NCBI RefSeq assembly: GCF_008923725.1
Contig: NZ_WBPF01000022.1
Coordinates: forward strand, 160,913-224,912
Source of the DNA: Bacillus sp. CH140a_4T
GTDB lineage: Bacteria > Bacillota > Bacilli > Bacillales > Bacillaceae_G
DNA length: 64,000 bases
Direction: 5' to 3'
Part shown: one piece after another, positions 15,906 to 31,336 of the stretch
Layout of the letters: every line of letters starts with the position of its first letter
Position numbering within the stretch: position 1 is the stretch's first letter
Made by a program: the position numbers and the translations under genes
Notes under the pieces: model-generated
Databases searched by the model: none
The model's input: the letters and a program-made list of their open reading frames with translations, nothing else
Told to the model about the DNA's origin: nothing

Positions 15906-18338
15906 TTACTTACGCTTTTTCTTTTTCTTCTTGAATCCTGGTACATTTTCGAAGAATGCTTTTTTCTTCTTACCGTTACCATCTTTTTTCCCTGGCTGAC
16001 TAGCGGACGTGGAAGTGGAAGCAGAAGCTGATCCTCTTCCTTTTCCTTTGCCACCACGGTCGAATTTTCTACCTGTACCACGTTCTCCGCCGCGCTCATC
16101 ACTGCGCTCGCTACGTCCACCGCGTTTCTTTCTACCTGTTCTTGGCTGTTCGATAACGACTGGACGATCTTTGAACTTACGACGAGGCGTACCTTTCATG
16201 CCAACGATTTCAAAGTCGATTGCACGCTCGTCTTTGTTTACGTTAATAACGCGAATTGTAATTTCGTCTCCGATGCGGAATACGTTACCTGTACGTTCTC
16301 CGATCATTGCGAAATGTTTCTCGTCATAACGGTAGTAATCATCCGTTAAGTAGCTAACGTGTACAAGACCTTCGATTGTATTTGGAAGCTCTACGAATAA
16401 ACCGAAGTTTGTTACAGAGCTAATCATACCATCATACTCTTCGCCGATCTTATCAACCATATACTCTGCTTTTTTCATTTCGTCTGTTTCACGTTCTGCT
16501 TCAACAGCACGACGTTCCATATTAGAAGAGTGCTCTGCAATTTCAGGTAAGTTTTCACGCCATTTTGCTTGTGTTTCGTTGTCGACTTTACCGTTAATAA
16601 TGTATTCACGAATTAATCTATGAACGATTGTATCTGGATAACGACGAATTGGTGATGTGAAATGTGTGTAGAACTCAGTTGATAAACCGAAATGTCCTAA
16701 GCTATCCGCATCGTAACGCGCTTGCTTCATTGAACGAAGCATTACTGTTGAAATAACTACTTCTTCCGGCTGTCCTTGAACCATTTCAAGAATTTGTTGC
16801 AGCGCACGAGGATGTATTTCATTCGCACGTCCTTTTACTGCATATCCGAAGTTTGTTACAAACTCGAAGAAACGTTCCAGCTTATCTTCTTTCGGATCTT
16901 CATGGACACGGTACATGAATGGTACGTTCATCCAGTGGAAATGCTCTGCTACTGTTTCGTTCGCAACAAGCATAAATTCTTCAATTAACTTCTCTGATAC
17001 AGAACGATCACGCATGACAACATCTGTCGGTTTTCCTTCTTCATCTACTAATACTTTAGCTTCTTTAAAGTCAAAGTCGATTGCACCGCGGCGCATACGT
17101 TTTTCACGTAAAATTTGTGCCAATTGCCCCATCTCTTTAAACATCGGTACGATCGGCTCATAGCGTTTGATTAACTCTTCGTCCTCATCTTCTAAAATGC
17201 TTCTTACGTCAGCATACGTCATACGCTCTGTCGTTTTAATCACACTTTGGAAAATCTCGTGCTTTACAACGTCACCTAGGTTGTTGATTTCCATTTCACA
17301 AGATAACGTCAGACGGTCTACTTTCGGGTTTAACGAACAAATACCGTTAGATAGACGATGCGGAATCATCGGAATTACACGGTCTACAAGATATACACTC
17401 GTCGCTCTCTCCGCTGCTTCTACATCAATTGGAGAACCTTCTTGAACGTAATGACTTACATCCGCGATATGAACACCAAGCTTGTAGTTACCGTTCTCAA
17501 GCTTCGTTACTGTAACAGCATCATCTAAATCTTTCGCGTCTGCACCGTCAATCGTTACGATCATTTGGTCACGCAAGTCACGGCGATCTTTTAAATCTTC
17601 TTCAGAAATCGTTTCTGGTACACTGTTTGCATGCTCCATCACTTCTTCAGGGAACGCTAAAGGTAGATGATGTTTATGGATAACTGATAAAATATCTACT
17701 CCTGGATCATTTTTATGACCTAGAATTTGAATAACTTCACCTTCTGCACTTAAACGATTCTCTGGATAACTCGTAATTTTCACAACTACTTTATGGCCTT
17801 CTACAGCACCCATTGATGCACTTTTCAAGATAAAGATATCACTCGTCCAGCGCTTATTGTCAGGTATAACAAATCCAAAGTTTTTCGATTCTGTATATGT
17901 ACCAACTAGTTCTTTCGTGCCGCGCTCTAAAATACGTACAATTGAACCTTCTTGGCGTGATCCACTTGTTTGTGCGCTAACACGCGCTAATACTGTATCA
18001 CCATGAAGTGCACCGTTTAACTCTGTAGGCGGGATGAAAAGATCATCATCTCCCGTTTTCTTCTCTTCTGGTACAACGAATGCAAAGCCACGTGCATGTC
18101 CAATTAATTTACCACGCACTAAATTCATCTTTTCAGGAAGACCGTAACGGTTACTACGGGTACGGATAACAAGCCCCTTCTCTTCCATCGTTACAAGTGC
18201 CTTTACAAAATCTTTAAAGCCCTCAGAACCTTCAATTCCAAATGCCTCTTCTAACTCTTGTATCGTTAGCGGTTTATACGCTTCTTCTCTCATAAATAAT
18301 AACAACTTATCAATATTTTCTTGTATGATTTCTTCCAA
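15906..18338 (-). CDS. rnr: ribonuclease R
   Basis: A 3'-5' exoribonuclease of 810 residues that degrades structured RNA, including nonstop mRNA with tmRNA-SmpB. Domains in order: N-terminal winged helix (about 1-65), two cold-shock OB folds (65-230), RNB catalytic domain starting near 250 with the acidic metal-binding motif [12 protein letters not shown], an S1 domain (about 640-720, [17 protein letters not shown]) and a Lys/Arg/Gly-rich tail of about 85 residues. The start codon is TTG, with AAAGGAGG upstream. The tail ends with a long Lys/Arg run coded by A-rich repeats. Confidence 0.97.
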   Translation of the reverse strand: MEEIIQENIDKLLLFMREEAYKPLTIQELEEAFGIEGSEGFKDFVKALVTMEEKGLVIRTRSNRYGLPEKMNLVRGKLIGHARGFAFVVPEEKKTGDDDLFIPPTELNGALHGDTVLARVSAQTSGSRQEGSIVRILERGTKELVGTYTESKNFGFVIPDNKRWTSDIFILKSASMGAVEGHKVVVKITSYPENRLSAEGEVIQILGHKNDPGVDILSVIHKHHLPLAFPEEVMEHANSVPETISEEDLKDRRDLRDQMIVTIDGADAKDLDDAVTVTKLENGNYKLGVHIADVSHYVQEGSPIDVEAAERATSVYLVDRVIPMIPHRLSNGICSLNPKVDRLTLSCEMEINNLGDVVKHEIFQSVIKTTERMTYADVRSILEDEDEELIKRYEPIVPMFKEMGQLAQILREKRMRRGAIDFDFKEAKVLVDEEGKPTDVVMRDRSVSEKLIEEFMLVANETVAEHFHWMNVPFMYRVHEDPKEDKLERFFEFVTNFGYAVKGRANEIHPRALQQILEMVQGQPEEVVISTVMLRSMKQARYDADSLGHFGLSTEFYTHFTSPIRRYPDTIVHRLIREYIINGKVDNETQAKWRENLPEIAEHSSNMERRAVEAERETDEMKKAEYMVDKIGEEYDGMISSVTNFGLFVELPNTIEGLVHVSYLTDDYYRYDEKHFAMIGERTGNVFRIGDEITIRVINVNKDERAIDFEIVGMKGTPRRKFKDRPVVIEQPRTGRKKRGGRSERSDERGGERGTGRKFDRGGKGKGRGSASASTSTSASQPGKKDGNGKKKKAFFENVPGFKKKKKKRK

Positions 18339-18397
18339 GCAGAAATACCTCCTTTAAACCCTTATATTATTTAGTGTATCCGAAAGACTGGGGATGT

Positions 18398-18440
18398 ATA
18401 AAGCGAAACTTTAATACTCCCCTAATGATTTTTACAGTTT
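18398..18440 (+). repeat. possible bcr1-like remnant
   Basis: ATAAAGCGAAACTTTAAT differs at one base from the left end of the bcr1-like copies and sits in the rnr-est gap. The similarity then fades. It may be a decayed copy. Confidence 0.35.
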
Positions 18441-18460
18441 TCACAAAAAATTCCTTATGA

Positions 18461-18497
18461 AAAAAAGAGGCAACTAGATCTTACCAATCTAGTTGCT
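18461..18497 (-). terminator. terminator overlapping est 3' end
   Basis: GCAACTAGAT pairs with ATCTAGTTGC around CTTACCA, followed by CTCTTTTTTT on the minus strand. Half of the stem is inside the last est codons. Confidence 0.8.
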
Positions 18498-19224
18498 CCA
18501 AGAAGTTATATACATCCTCATGTAGCTCGTCACGTTGCTTATCAAGTGTAATGACATGCGTAGAGTCTTCATACCATTTAATGTCTTTTAACGTAGATTC
18601 TACACCGTTATAAATAATGTTAGCACTATCTGTATTAATCATTTCATCATGACGTGCTTGTACAACAAATGTCGGTGCATAAATCATATCCACATTGTTA
18701 CGTACGTCAGCAATTAATTGTTGTAATGCTTTTAATGTATTCATCGGTGTCTTTTGGAATTCCAACATTTCTTGTTCGATTTGCTCTGGTGATTTTTGCT
18801 CACGGTTTTTATATTCGCGGGCATATGCCAATATACCTTGGTACATCGTTTCTTCACTCTTAATATACATTGGTGCACACATTGGTACTACACCTAAAAC
18901 CGGCACTGTATAACCTAATTTCAAAGAAAATACTCCGCCAAGTGATAATCCAACAACAGCAATTTTCTCAAAGCCTTTATCTTTTAAAAGCTGATATGCC
19001 TCCGTTACGTCTTGCCACCAATCTTCAGGACCTGTATGCACAAGCTCTTCTGGTGGTACACCGTGCCCTTTATAAATTGGTGCATGACAAGTGTAGCCTT
19101 TCTTTTCTAAGAAACGCCCTAACATACGTACATCAGCTGAGTTTCCTGTGAAACCATGTAGTAATAAAACAGCGCGGTCTCCACCCTCAAATGTAAATGG
19201 TTTCGGAGATGCTAATTTCATCAT
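18481..19224 (-). CDS. est: carboxylesterase Est30 type
   Basis: A 247-residue alpha/beta-hydrolase close to Geobacillus Est30 and B. subtilis YvaK. The oxyanion region is HGFTG (23-27), the nucleophile Ser94 is in GLSLGG, and the catalytic Asp lies in ARHDEMI (about 193) and His in DSTHVI (about 223). It hydrolyses short-chain carboxyl esters in vitro; the natural substrate is unknown. Gene order secG-est-rnr-smpB is the standard Bacillus arrangement. Either of two adjacent ATGs could start it. Confidence 0.93.
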   Translation of the reverse strand: MMKLASPKPFTFEGGDRAVLLLHGFTGNSADVRMLGRFLEKKGYTCHAPIYKGHGVPPEELVHTGPEDWWQDVTEAYQLLKDKGFEKIAVVGLSLGGVFSLKLGYTVPVLGVVPMCAPMYIKSEETMYQGILAYAREYKNREQKSPEQIEQEMLEFQKTPMNTLKALQQLIADVRNNVDMIYAPTFVVQARHDEMINTDSANIIYNGVESTLKDIKWYEDSTHVITLDKQRDELHEDVYNFLEQLDW

Positions 19225-19334
19225 GTACTTCTCCTCTTTCTCTTCTGTAATCTAGTCGTATTCTTTCTATATCTTAGTGTACCATATTTATATTTCTATA
19301 ATCTAATTAGAAACATCTTTCAAATAGCAAAATA

Positions 19335-19379
19335 AAAAAAGAAGAACCATTAGTACATCTTACTAACGCTTCTTCTTTC
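19335..19379 (-). terminator. terminator after secG
   Basis: On the minus strand AAAGAAGAAGCGTTAGTA pairs imperfectly with TACTAATGGTTCTTCTTT, followed by a T-run. It lies just past the secG stop. Confidence 0.7.
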
Positions 19380-19383
19380 AATT

Positions 19384-19617
19384 CTATAAATTTAAGTACG
19401 TAACAGCAATTGTTAATACGAAGAATAGAACAGCTAAAACAATTGTAATACGGTTTAATACTGCTTCAATTCCACGTGCTTTTTGCTTACCAAATAATTG
19501 CTCTGCACCGCCTGAAATTGCACCTGAAAGGCCTGAGCTATTACTAGACTGCATAAGTACCATAACAATCATTAAAATCGATACAATAATAAGTAAAACG
19601 GATAATAACGTATGCAC
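19384..19617 (-). CDS. secG: preprotein translocase subunit SecG
   Basis: A 77-residue protein with two membrane segments (about 3-22 and 54-75) separated by the conserved loop [22 protein letters not shown]. It is a small SecYEG subunit that assists protein export. The start is GTG with AGGAGG eight bases upstream. It is first in the secG-est-rnr-smpB-ssrA series. Confidence 0.96.
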   Translation of the reverse strand: MHTLLSVLLIIVSILMIVMVLMQSSNSSGLSGAISGGAEQLFGKQKARGIEAVLNRITIVLAVLFFVLTIAVTYLNL

Positions 19618-19671
19618 TTGGCGTACCTCCTACAAAGATTCAGTTATTTTAACTGTAGCATAAATTCTATA

Positions 19672-19706
19672 GAAAAGCGAGAGCTATAGAGTCGCTCTCG
19701 CTTTTC
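19672..19706 (-). terminator. terminator after cidB-like gene
   Basis: GCGAGAGC pairs with GCTCTCGC around a 9-base loop, followed on the minus strand by TTTTCTATAG. Confidence 0.7.
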
Positions 19707-19711
19707 TTCTA

Positions 19712-20404
19712 TTACATAAACATCATTGCAAATAACGGCCCGAGCAAACATGTCAAAATTGCTGTTAATGTCATTGTTACCGATCCAATAACACCTTCAT
19801 GTTCATTATTTTTCATCGCTCTCATTACACCCATAATATGAGAAGCACATCCAAATCCGATACCTTTACCAACTGAGTTTGTAACACGGCTCCATTTTAA
19901 TAAAAGCGGGCCGGTAATCGTTCCAGTAATACCTGCGATAACAACGAAAGCTGCTGTTAATGACGGTACACCACCAACTTGCTCTGAAACACTCATCGCA
20001 ACTGGCATTGTCACCGATTTTGGTAAAGAAGATAAAATTAAGCTTTTATCTGTTCCCATAAGTGATGCGATGGCAAAATCACTCGCTATTGCAACTGTTG
20101 TCCCTACTAATACACCACCAGCAATCGGTACAACATATTTTTGCAGAACGTGACGTTGTTTATAAAGAGGAATGGCAAATGCTACAACACCGGGTCCCAG
20201 CAGTTTTGCAATCCAGCCACCACCGCTTTCCATATAATGTTGATATGGTATATCAAGCATGATAAATAAGAAAGCCATTAATCCTGTTGCTACAAGCATT
20301 GGAATGGTGAATGGTGTTGGAAATAATTTATAGATTTTTTTAGATAATTGGTATAATAGCACCGTAAAAAGAACCCAACCGATTCCGATTAATATTTGGC
20401 TCAT
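19712..20404 (-). CDS. cidB: LrgB/CidB family membrane protein
   Basis: A 230-residue protein with about six or seven membrane segments. The family core ASLMGTDKSLILSSLPKSVT and MPVAMSVSEQVGG is present, and it ends with short segments near the conserved GFGCASHIMG. It overlaps the cidA-like gene by 4 bp. The pair is regarded as a holin/antiholin-like system that affects murein hydrolase activity, lysis or pyruvate/acetate handling. Whether this is the Cid or Lrg pair cannot be settled here. Confidence 0.85.
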   Translation of the reverse strand: MSQILIGIGWVLFTVLLYQLSKKIYKLFPTPFTIPMLVATGLMAFLFIMLDIPYQHYMESGGGWIAKLLGPGVVAFAIPLYKQRHVLQKYVVPIAGGVLVGTTVAIASDFAIASLMGTDKSLILSSLPKSVTMPVAMSVSEQVGGVPSLTAAFVVIAGITGTITGPLLLKWSRVTNSVGKGIGFGCASHIMGVMRAMKNNEHEGVIGSVTMTLTAILTCLLGPLFAMMFM

Positions 20405-20769
20405 CTCGATTCTCTTTCCTTTCTATTCGCAAGATATTGTCCTGTATGTCCTGCGACAATAATAATTAAAAATGTACTCGCTACAATTGTAATGAAAAGA
20501 GAAATTCCTTTACTCATAAAAAAAGCACCGTAATTCATTAGGCCAAGCGTTGGCGGAATTAATAAAAACGGCATAATAGCTACGAGTGTTTCTGCTCCTA
20601 AATCGAACCATTTCACTGGAAGAACTTTTAGGCTAAGTAAAACAATTAAGAGGAACATTCCAATCAAACTTCCTGGAATCGGAATATTTAACACTTCTTG
20701 TACCCAAGTTCCAACCATATAAAAAACGTAAAGAGCAGCAATTTGGACAAGAATCTTTGTAAATTTCAT
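20401..20769 (-). CDS. cidA: CidA/LrgA holin-like protein
   Basis: A protein of about 122 residues with four predicted membrane segments; the NIPIPGSLIGMFLLI motif near residue 30 and MPFLLIPPTLGLMNYG are family signatures. The ATG at 20769 is the third of three close ATGs and the only one with proper spacing (nine bases) from GAGGG. It is translationally coupled to the following cidB-like gene. A possible promoter lies around 20812-20845. Confidence 0.85.
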   Translation of the reverse strand: MKFTKILVQIAALYVFYMVGTWVQEVLNIPIPGSLIGMFLLIVLLSLKVLPVKWFDLGAETLVAIMPFLLIPPTLGLMNYGAFFMSKGISLFITIVASTFLIIIVAGHTGQYLANRKERESR

Positions 20770-21020
20770 GTTCATCATCCCTCATGTTTATACGATCTTC
20801 TGTTAATATCTTTATCATAGTATAAATTGTAAAAAGCTGCAATTTATCAACTTGACAGCAAAAACGGCCTATGTTATACGCTTACACCCTTGATATGACT
20901 GCATTTTTAAGTGGAAATTAAGTCAAAAACCTTGACCTAATATAAAAAGTTTTTATTTTCTGAATTTGTTGCGTTGTTATTTCAATAAAATAATCTTTTT
21001 ATCCTTAAGCTTACATATAT

Positions 21021-21178
21021 ATAAAGTGAAACTTTAATCAGTGGGGGTTTTCTTCATCCCCCACTGATTATTAGCCTTCACCAATCGGACTTTTATGGGC
21101 AGTTGATCCCCCACCTAAATTCTTTGCTTTCGCTGAATTTTGAGGTGGGGGTCTTACTGCCCATTAAAGTGGGATAAA
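21021..21178 (+). repeat. bcr1-like element, copy A
   Basis: A 158-bp unit bounded by ATAAA at 21021 and 21174. It begins GTGAAACTTTAATCAGTGGGGG, forms a first hairpin (CAGTGGGGG/CCCCCACTG), then a second long hairpin with arms GGGCAGTTGATCCCCCACCT and AGGTGGGGGTCTTACTGCCC. Length, TTTAT-type flanks and group match published bcr1 features. It sits 20 bp before the nucleoside hydrolase start codon and so forms most of that gene's upstream region. 20780-21020 otherwise contains a possible plus-strand promoter, TTGACA-17-TATACG (20852-20880). Confidence 0.85.
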
Positions 21179-21197
21179 TAAGATAGGTGGTGAACAT

Positions 21198-22148
21198 ATG
21201 CCAAAAAAAGTTCTTATTTTTTGTGATCCTGGGATTGATGATACGATGGCTCTCCTCTTAGCATTCTTTATCGATGAAATAGAAATCATCGGCATTGTTG
21301 CTGATTACGGCAATGTTCCAAAAGAGATGGCCGTACAAAATGCTCATTTTCTTACGAACGAAGCAAAGGATAGAAATATCAAGATATTTGGTGGAGCAGA
21401 ACGTCCACTTACTGGTGCTCCTCCCGCTTTTTTTACAGATGTACACGGGAAACAAGGGCTTGGTCCCATTATTCCAAAGGGAAATGTGACTAACGGAGAA
21501 ATGGAGAATTTCTTTGAAGTTATTCCTCTGATTGAACAGTATAAAGATGAATTAATCATTGTAAGTTTAGGAAGACTTACCTCCCTAGCAATTTTATTCA
21601 TCGTATGCAAACAGCTAATGAAGCAAATTAAATCTTACTACGTAATGGGCGGTGCCTTTTTACATCCTGGTAATGTGACTCCTATTTCTGAAGCGAACTT
21701 TTATGGGGATCCTACTGCCGCTAATATAGTCCTTCAATCCACAGCTAACATATATATATATCCGTTAAACGTCACCCAGTATTCTGTCATTACACCAGAA
21801 ATGGCTGAATACATTGAAGCGAAAGGAAAAGCCCCACTCGTCAAACCGTTATTCGATCATTATTACTACGGATATTATAAAGATGCCCTGCCGAATTTAA
21901 AAGGAAGCCCCTTCCATGACACGATGCCAATTCTCGCTTTACTTGATAACTCTATGTTTACGTATCACAAATCACCTATCGTTGTCATGACGGAATCCTA
22001 TGCACAAGGAGCAAGCATAGGGGAATTTCGCTCTTTAGGAGAATCTAAGCCATTTATTGATTGGCCGAGTCACCAAATCGCAATTGATTTCGATTATAAC
22101 CGTTTCTTTCAACATTTCATGTCACTTATGACGGGTGAAGAGTTTTAA
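21198..22148 (+). CDS. inosine/uridine-preferring nucleoside hydrolase family
   Basis: A 316-residue protein with the N-terminal calcium-binding DPGIDDTMAL motif (variant CDPG in place of DTDPG), which in this family positions the ribose of nucleosides for N-glycosidic cleavage. Further family segments are HGKQGLGP, VMGGAFLHPGNVTP and SEANFYGDPTAA. The usual GPLTNLA loop reads GRLTSLA. AGGTGG lies before the ATG. Its upstream region is a bcr1-like element, so its promoter may come from or lie beyond the repeat. The nucleoside preference is not predictable. Confidence 0.85.
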   Translation: MPKKVLIFCDPGIDDTMALLLAFFIDEIEIIGIVADYGNVPKEMAVQNAHFLTNEAKDRNIKIFGGAERPLTGAPPAFFTDVHGKQGLGPIIPKGNVTNGEMENFFEVIPLIEQYKDELIIVSLGRLTSLAILFIVCKQLMKQIKSYYVMGGAFLHPGNVTPISEANFYGDPTAANIVLQSTANIYIYPLNVTQYSVITPEMAEYIEAKGKAPLVKPLFDHYYYGYYKDALPNLKGSPFHDTMPILALLDNSMFTYHKSPIVVMTESYAQGASIGEFRSLGESKPFIDWPSHQIAIDFDYNRFFQHFMSLMTGEEF

Positions 22149-22151
22149 CAT

Positions 22152-22183
22152 AAAAAAACAGACCGTGATTTCTCACGGTCTGT
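22152..22183. terminator. terminator between nucleoside hydrolase and eno
   Basis: ACAGACCGTGA pairs with TCACGGTCTGT around TTTC. A long T-run follows on the minus strand (for eno); the plus-strand T-run is weak. Confidence 0.85.
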
Positions 22184-22198
22184 CGTTATTTTCTACAA

Positions 22199-27023
<4,825 letters not shown>

Positions 27024-27100
27024 TGGATTTCCCTCCGACTACTAGTTAGGATTGACAAAACCCACTCAAAAGCTTAACACATTTGCTTTTAAAACGAAAG

Positions 27101-27132
27101 AAAAGAGAGAGGGAACAAACCCTCTCCCTCGT
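27101..27132 (-). terminator. leaky terminator between gap and pgk
   Basis: On the minus strand GAGAGGG pairs with CCCTCTC (with flanking mismatch pairs), followed by TTTTCTTTC. Its location between gap and pgk suggests partial termination, with pgk expressed by read-through or from its own promoter in 27024-27100. Confidence 0.65.
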
Positions 27133-27162
27133 TTTGTCATTGATTACTTATATAATTAAGAA

Positions 27163-28188
<1,026 letters not shown>

Positions 28189-28193
28189 TTATA

Positions 28194-29222
28194 TTAAAGG
28201 GTAATACCCTTTGTTAACTGTTTTGCTGCACCTTCATCTGTAATTAGAATTGAAGTGTGCCCTTGTTTAATTACAGCCTGTATTGCCTTTGCCTTTGAAG
28301 AACCTCCAGCGACTGCAACAACGTGAGATACATGTTGTAAATCCTCAAGTTGCATACCAACTGTTCTTACTTTATGAACAACATTTCCTTGTTCATTAAA
28401 GTAGTAACCGAAAGCTTCGCCTACTGCTTCGCTTGCTTGAATCTTTAACCAATCTGCTTCTGAAGTATTTCTGCGACGTGCCATTGTTAACGCATCACCT
28501 ATTCCATGAATGACGATATTGGAAGATCGAATCAACTCAAGAACTTCTTTCACGGAAGGCTCTGTCACAATAGACGCATATGCTTCGCTACTAACATGGT
28601 CTGGAACATACAATAAGCGATAATTACTCATCGTATTTTGCGCCATCTTGGCACAAATGGTATTGGCTTCTAATTCGACGCCCTCTCCAATTCCACCACG
28701 TGCTGGGACAAATAGCATATGTAAATCTTTGCAATCAAGCTGCATCATGTCCGCAGCAGCAGCTAGCGTAGTTCCTCCAGCCACAGCAACGATATTATTC
28801 GCTGTCAGACGGTCTTTTATACAAGTCACACAAGCACGGCCCATCTCCAGTTTGACCCAAGGCGATTCATCACTATCACCAGGGACAACGAAAACTTCAT
28901 CCAAGTCTAATGTTTCCTTAAGTTGCTTTTCTAAAACCTTTAACCCGGAAATTTCTTTCATAAAGTCTTCCAAAGCAAGAACTAAAGCTGTTCCTTCTTC
29001 TGTCAAAGTCATTCCAGAAGAAGCGACGTGAACTAAGTTTTGTTCTTTCAAAACTTGAACTTCACTTCGCAATACTCGTTCTGTCATACCGAGACTTGCT
29101 GACAAGTTTCTTCTTCCAATCGGCTGCATGAGCCTAATGTATTGAAGAATTTGCATTCTCGTTTGCATAACAGGTAGCAGATCAGGTAATAATTTTTTTG
29201 TGTTCTGAATCCATGAGCGCAT
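28194..29222 (-). CDS. cggR: central glycolytic genes repressor CggR
   Basis: A 342-residue SorC-family repressor. The N-terminal helix-turn-helix (about 20-75; QPIGRRNLSASLGMTERVLRSEV) is followed by a sugar-phosphate-binding domain with phosphate loops GGTTLAAAAD, PARGGIGEGVE and VAGGSSKAKA. Fructose-1,6-bisphosphate relieves its binding in B. subtilis. The ATG at 29222 has GAGGAG seven bases ahead; a longer GTG-initiated form is less likely. It is first gene of the cggR-gap-pgk-tpiA-gpmI-eno operon, with a two-half-site operator upstream. Confidence 0.96.
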   Translation of the reverse strand: MRSWIQNTKKLLPDLLPVMQTRMQILQYIRLMQPIGRRNLSASLGMTERVLRSEVQVLKEQNLVHVASSGMTLTEEGTALVLALEDFMKEISGLKVLEKQLKETLDLDEVFVVPGDSDESPWVKLEMGRACVTCIKDRLTANNIVAVAGGTTLAAAADMMQLDCKDLHMLFVPARGGIGEGVELEANTICAKMAQNTMSNYRLLYVPDHVSSEAYASIVTEPSVKEVLELIRSSNIVIHGIGDALTMARRRNTSEADWLKIQASEAVGEAFGYYFNEQGNVVHKVRTVGMQLEDLQHVSHVVAVAGGSSKAKAIQAVIKQGHTSILITDEGAAKQLTKGITL

Positions 29223-29261
29223 ATCTTTTCTCCTCACTACATTGGTTCATTTTTCCTTTGT

Positions 29262-29300
29262 GGTCATTTTGTGTCCCGTAGTGACATTTTATGTCCCACA
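29262..29300 (-). promoter_or_regulatory. CggR operator (two direct repeats)
   Basis: On the minus strand GGGACATAAAATGTC and GGGACACAAAATGAC lie in tandem, separated by ACTAC. This matches the tandem-repeat operator known for CggR in B. subtilis. It lies downstream of the predicted start site, so it would block the elongating polymerase or promoter clearance. Confidence 0.85.
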
Positions 29301-29333
29301 TAGGTTAAAAAAATAATCCCTGCTACGTGTATT

Positions 29334-29362
29334 ATTGTAACAGGAGATAGAAACTTATTCAA
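29334..29362 (-). promoter_or_regulatory. sigma-A promoter of cggR operon
   Basis: On the minus strand TTGAAT and TACAAT are spaced by exactly 17 bp. The -35 box overlaps the stop codon of the glutaredoxin-like gene. Transcription should begin near 29327, upstream of the CggR operator. Confidence 0.75.
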
Positions 29363-29604
29363 CTCTTAACTGCATTGTTTATATAGTTTATTATGACACC
29401 TTTGTGAATGTTACCATATTCTACTTGTTTTCCGTCTATTTCTACAACCGGAATCATTAAGTGATATTTTTCTAAAAGGTCATTATCTTCATATATATTT
29501 ATTTCCTCGATTTGAAAAGAATATTCACATTGTACTTCCTGTAAAACTTGTTTCGCCTGCACGCAAAGGCCACAATCTTCTTTTGTATACAGTACAACTT
29601 TCAT
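29359..29604 (-). CDS. glutaredoxin-like thiol protein
   Basis: An 81-residue thioredoxin-fold protein. The redox motif CGLC lies at about residues 11-14 (YTKEDCGLCVQA) and the cis-Pro is in MIPVVEIDG. Length and motif fit the glutaredoxin/DUF836-like family. It starts about ten bases after the sigL stop, so it is cotranscribed with sigL, and its stop overlaps the cggR promoter. The ATG at 29604 is preferred to GTG 29613 because AGGTG is five bases upstream. The partner protein is unknown. Confidence 0.8.
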   Translation of the reverse strand: MKVVLYTKEDCGLCVQAKQVLQEVQCEYSFQIEEINIYEDNDLLEKYHLMIPVVEIDGKQVEYGNIHKGVIINYINNAVKS

Positions 29605-29613
29605 ATTCTTCAC

Positions 29614-30921
29614 CTATCCGATCGTTTTTCGTAATGATGACGCTGGAATGTGCATTTGTTCTCTATACTTCGCCACTGTTCTTCGAGAAATAACGATTTC
29701 ATGCTCTTCTTCTAATAATTTTGAAATCTTTTGATCTGAAAGTGGCTTTTTCTTATTCTCCGCCTCAACAAGCGTTTGAATAAATCGTTTCACACGCTTT
29801 GTAGAAACTGCTTCATCTTCAGTAGTCGAAACAGCATTACTAAAGAACGATTTCATCTCAAATAAACCGTGTGGTGTTTGCACATATTTATTTCGCGTCG
29901 CACGACTAATTGTAGATTCATGCACACTTAACTCTTCCGCTACCTCTTTTAAAGCAAGTGGCTTTAAATGTTCTGGACCTTCCCAGAAGAAATCCCGTTG
30001 TTTTTCCATAATAATAGTCATCACTTGCAGAAGCGTTTGTTTTCTCTGTTTTAAACTACGCATAATCCACTGCACATGCTGATACTTTTCTGATACGTAA
30101 GATGCTACTTCACTCTCACTATCATTCAGAAGCGCACTATACTCAGAATGAATTTCAATTCTCGGCATATTTCTCTCGTTCATTTGTAAAATGAGACAAT
30201 CACCATCTTTTTTTACCGCCATATCAGGCACAATATAAAGTGGTTTATCAGAAGAAAACGCAAGACCTGGTTTTGGTTGTAATGACGTTATACAGTTCAC
30301 CGCCGATTGCAATTCCTCATTACTACACTTCAATACTTGAACGAGCTTTCGCCAATCTTTCTTCACGAAATAAGCGAAGTGATCCTCTATAACCTCTTCC
30401 GCTAACCCATTCCGCCTTTGTAAGCGCTTCAATTGCAAAATTAGACATTCCTGAATATTACGTGCTCCTACCCCTGCTGGCTCGAGTGATTGGACAAACT
30501 CTACAGAGCGGTCGACTACATGAAGCGGTGCAGAAAGGAGATCCGCTAACTCTTCGTTCGTTTCTTGTAAATACCCATTTCCATCCATGTTCATAATAAT
30601 GAAAGAAGCTACTTTTCGCTCTTCTTCTTCTATTTTATAATACTGTACTTGATTTAATAAATGTTGCTGAATCGTTGTAGAATCCACACTGTAGATTTCC
30701 ATCTGATTCTCGACTTGTTTGCTGGTACTTTTACTGTTGTTAGAGCTCTTTTTCTTCTCCCTCTCAAAACCACCTAACTCAATAAGGGGATTCTCTAACG
30801 ATTGCTCATACAAAAACTCCGATAATTCTTGTACATTATACTGGAGCATTGTAATCGCTTGCCTTAACTCTTGTGTCATTGCCAAACGTAAGCTTTGTTC
30901 TTGTAAAAGACTTGCCTTCAA
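29614..30921 (-). CDS. sigL: RNA polymerase sigma-54 factor SigL
   Basis: A 435-residue sigma-54 protein. The N-terminal activator-interacting region is Gln/Leu-rich (LLQEQSLRLAMTQELRQAITMLQ); the core-binding domain is central; the helix-turn-helix LKEVAEELSVHESTISRAT is followed by the RpoN box region near the C-terminus (ISRRTVAKYREQMHIPASS). The TTG at 30921 is chosen because GGGGGAG precedes it by six bases and it gives the normal family start and length; the longer reading adds a non-homologous segment. It directs -24/-12 promoters such as those of amino-acid catabolic operons with enhancer-binding activators. Confidence 0.96.
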   Translation of the reverse strand: MKASLLQEQSLRLAMTQELRQAITMLQYNVQELSEFLYEQSLENPLIELGGFEREKKKSSNNSKSTSKQVENQMEIYSVDSTTIQQHLLNQVQYYKIEEEERKVASFIIMNMDGNGYLQETNEELADLLSAPLHVVDRSVEFVQSLEPAGVGARNIQECLILQLKRLQRRNGLAEEVIEDHFAYFVKKDWRKLVQVLKCSNEELQSAVNCITSLQPKPGLAFSSDKPLYIVPDMAVKKDGDCLILQMNERNMPRIEIHSEYSALLNDSESEVASYVSEKYQHVQWIMRSLKQRKQTLLQVMTIIMEKQRDFFWEGPEHLKPLALKEVAEELSVHESTISRATRNKYVQTPHGLFEMKSFFSNAVSTTEDEAVSTKRVKRFIQTLVEAENKKKPLSDQKISKLLEEEHEIVISRRTVAKYREQMHIPASSLRKTIG

Positions 30922-31137
30922 ACTAATCTCCCCCTTGTTTCTATTGTACAATAAGTTTGGTAAAAGGAGAATGCTATCACAGACACCCATTCCAAAATAT
31001 TATTAATTTATATGTATTAATGAGATTTACAACTTACAACCGAAATTTGAATAATATTGAAAGAAAATAATAGTGCAACAAAAATTATTACCACATACTA
31101 ATAGTAAATCTTATCACCAGATATAACAAGTAGTAAT

Positions 31138-31179
31138 AAAAAAAGGTCTGAACTTACATTTGTAAGTTCAGACCTTTTT
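31138..31179 (-). terminator. terminator after truncated ORF
   Basis: A near-perfect 19-bp stem (AAAAAGGTCTGAACTTACA and complement) with a 2-base centre is followed by T-runs on both strands. It abuts the stop codon of the small ORF at 31178. The stretch 30922-31137 contains only the sigL upstream region. Confidence 0.85.
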
Positions 31180-31336
31180 ACAATAGCGAGTACATATCGA
31201 ATATTACACGTTTCTTCACCATTGTCGCATTTTCATTTGATAGATTAATTCCATTCGTATCCTCTACGAGTGCCACACATACCAAATTCACAACGTTACG
31301 ATTTGCTATAAAAATACTTCCTTGTTTATCCCGCAT
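31178..31336 (-). pseudogene. small ORF truncated at 5' end by bcr1-like element
   Basis: A 52-codon ORF whose start codon ATG (31336) and first few codons are supplied by the right end of the bcr1-like copy; the rest (GSIFIANRNVVNLVCVALVED) is coding-like and ends at a perfect terminator. No suitable ribosome site lies near the ATG. The simplest reading is a gene that lost its 5' part when the repeat inserted or recombined. The parent protein is not recognised. Confidence 0.45.

Noticed and set aside
15552-16031. A 159-codon plus-strand ORF over smpB/rnr 3' ends
   Set aside because: It is antisense to two well-supported genes and follows their Lys-rich codon bias; no homology or ribosome site.
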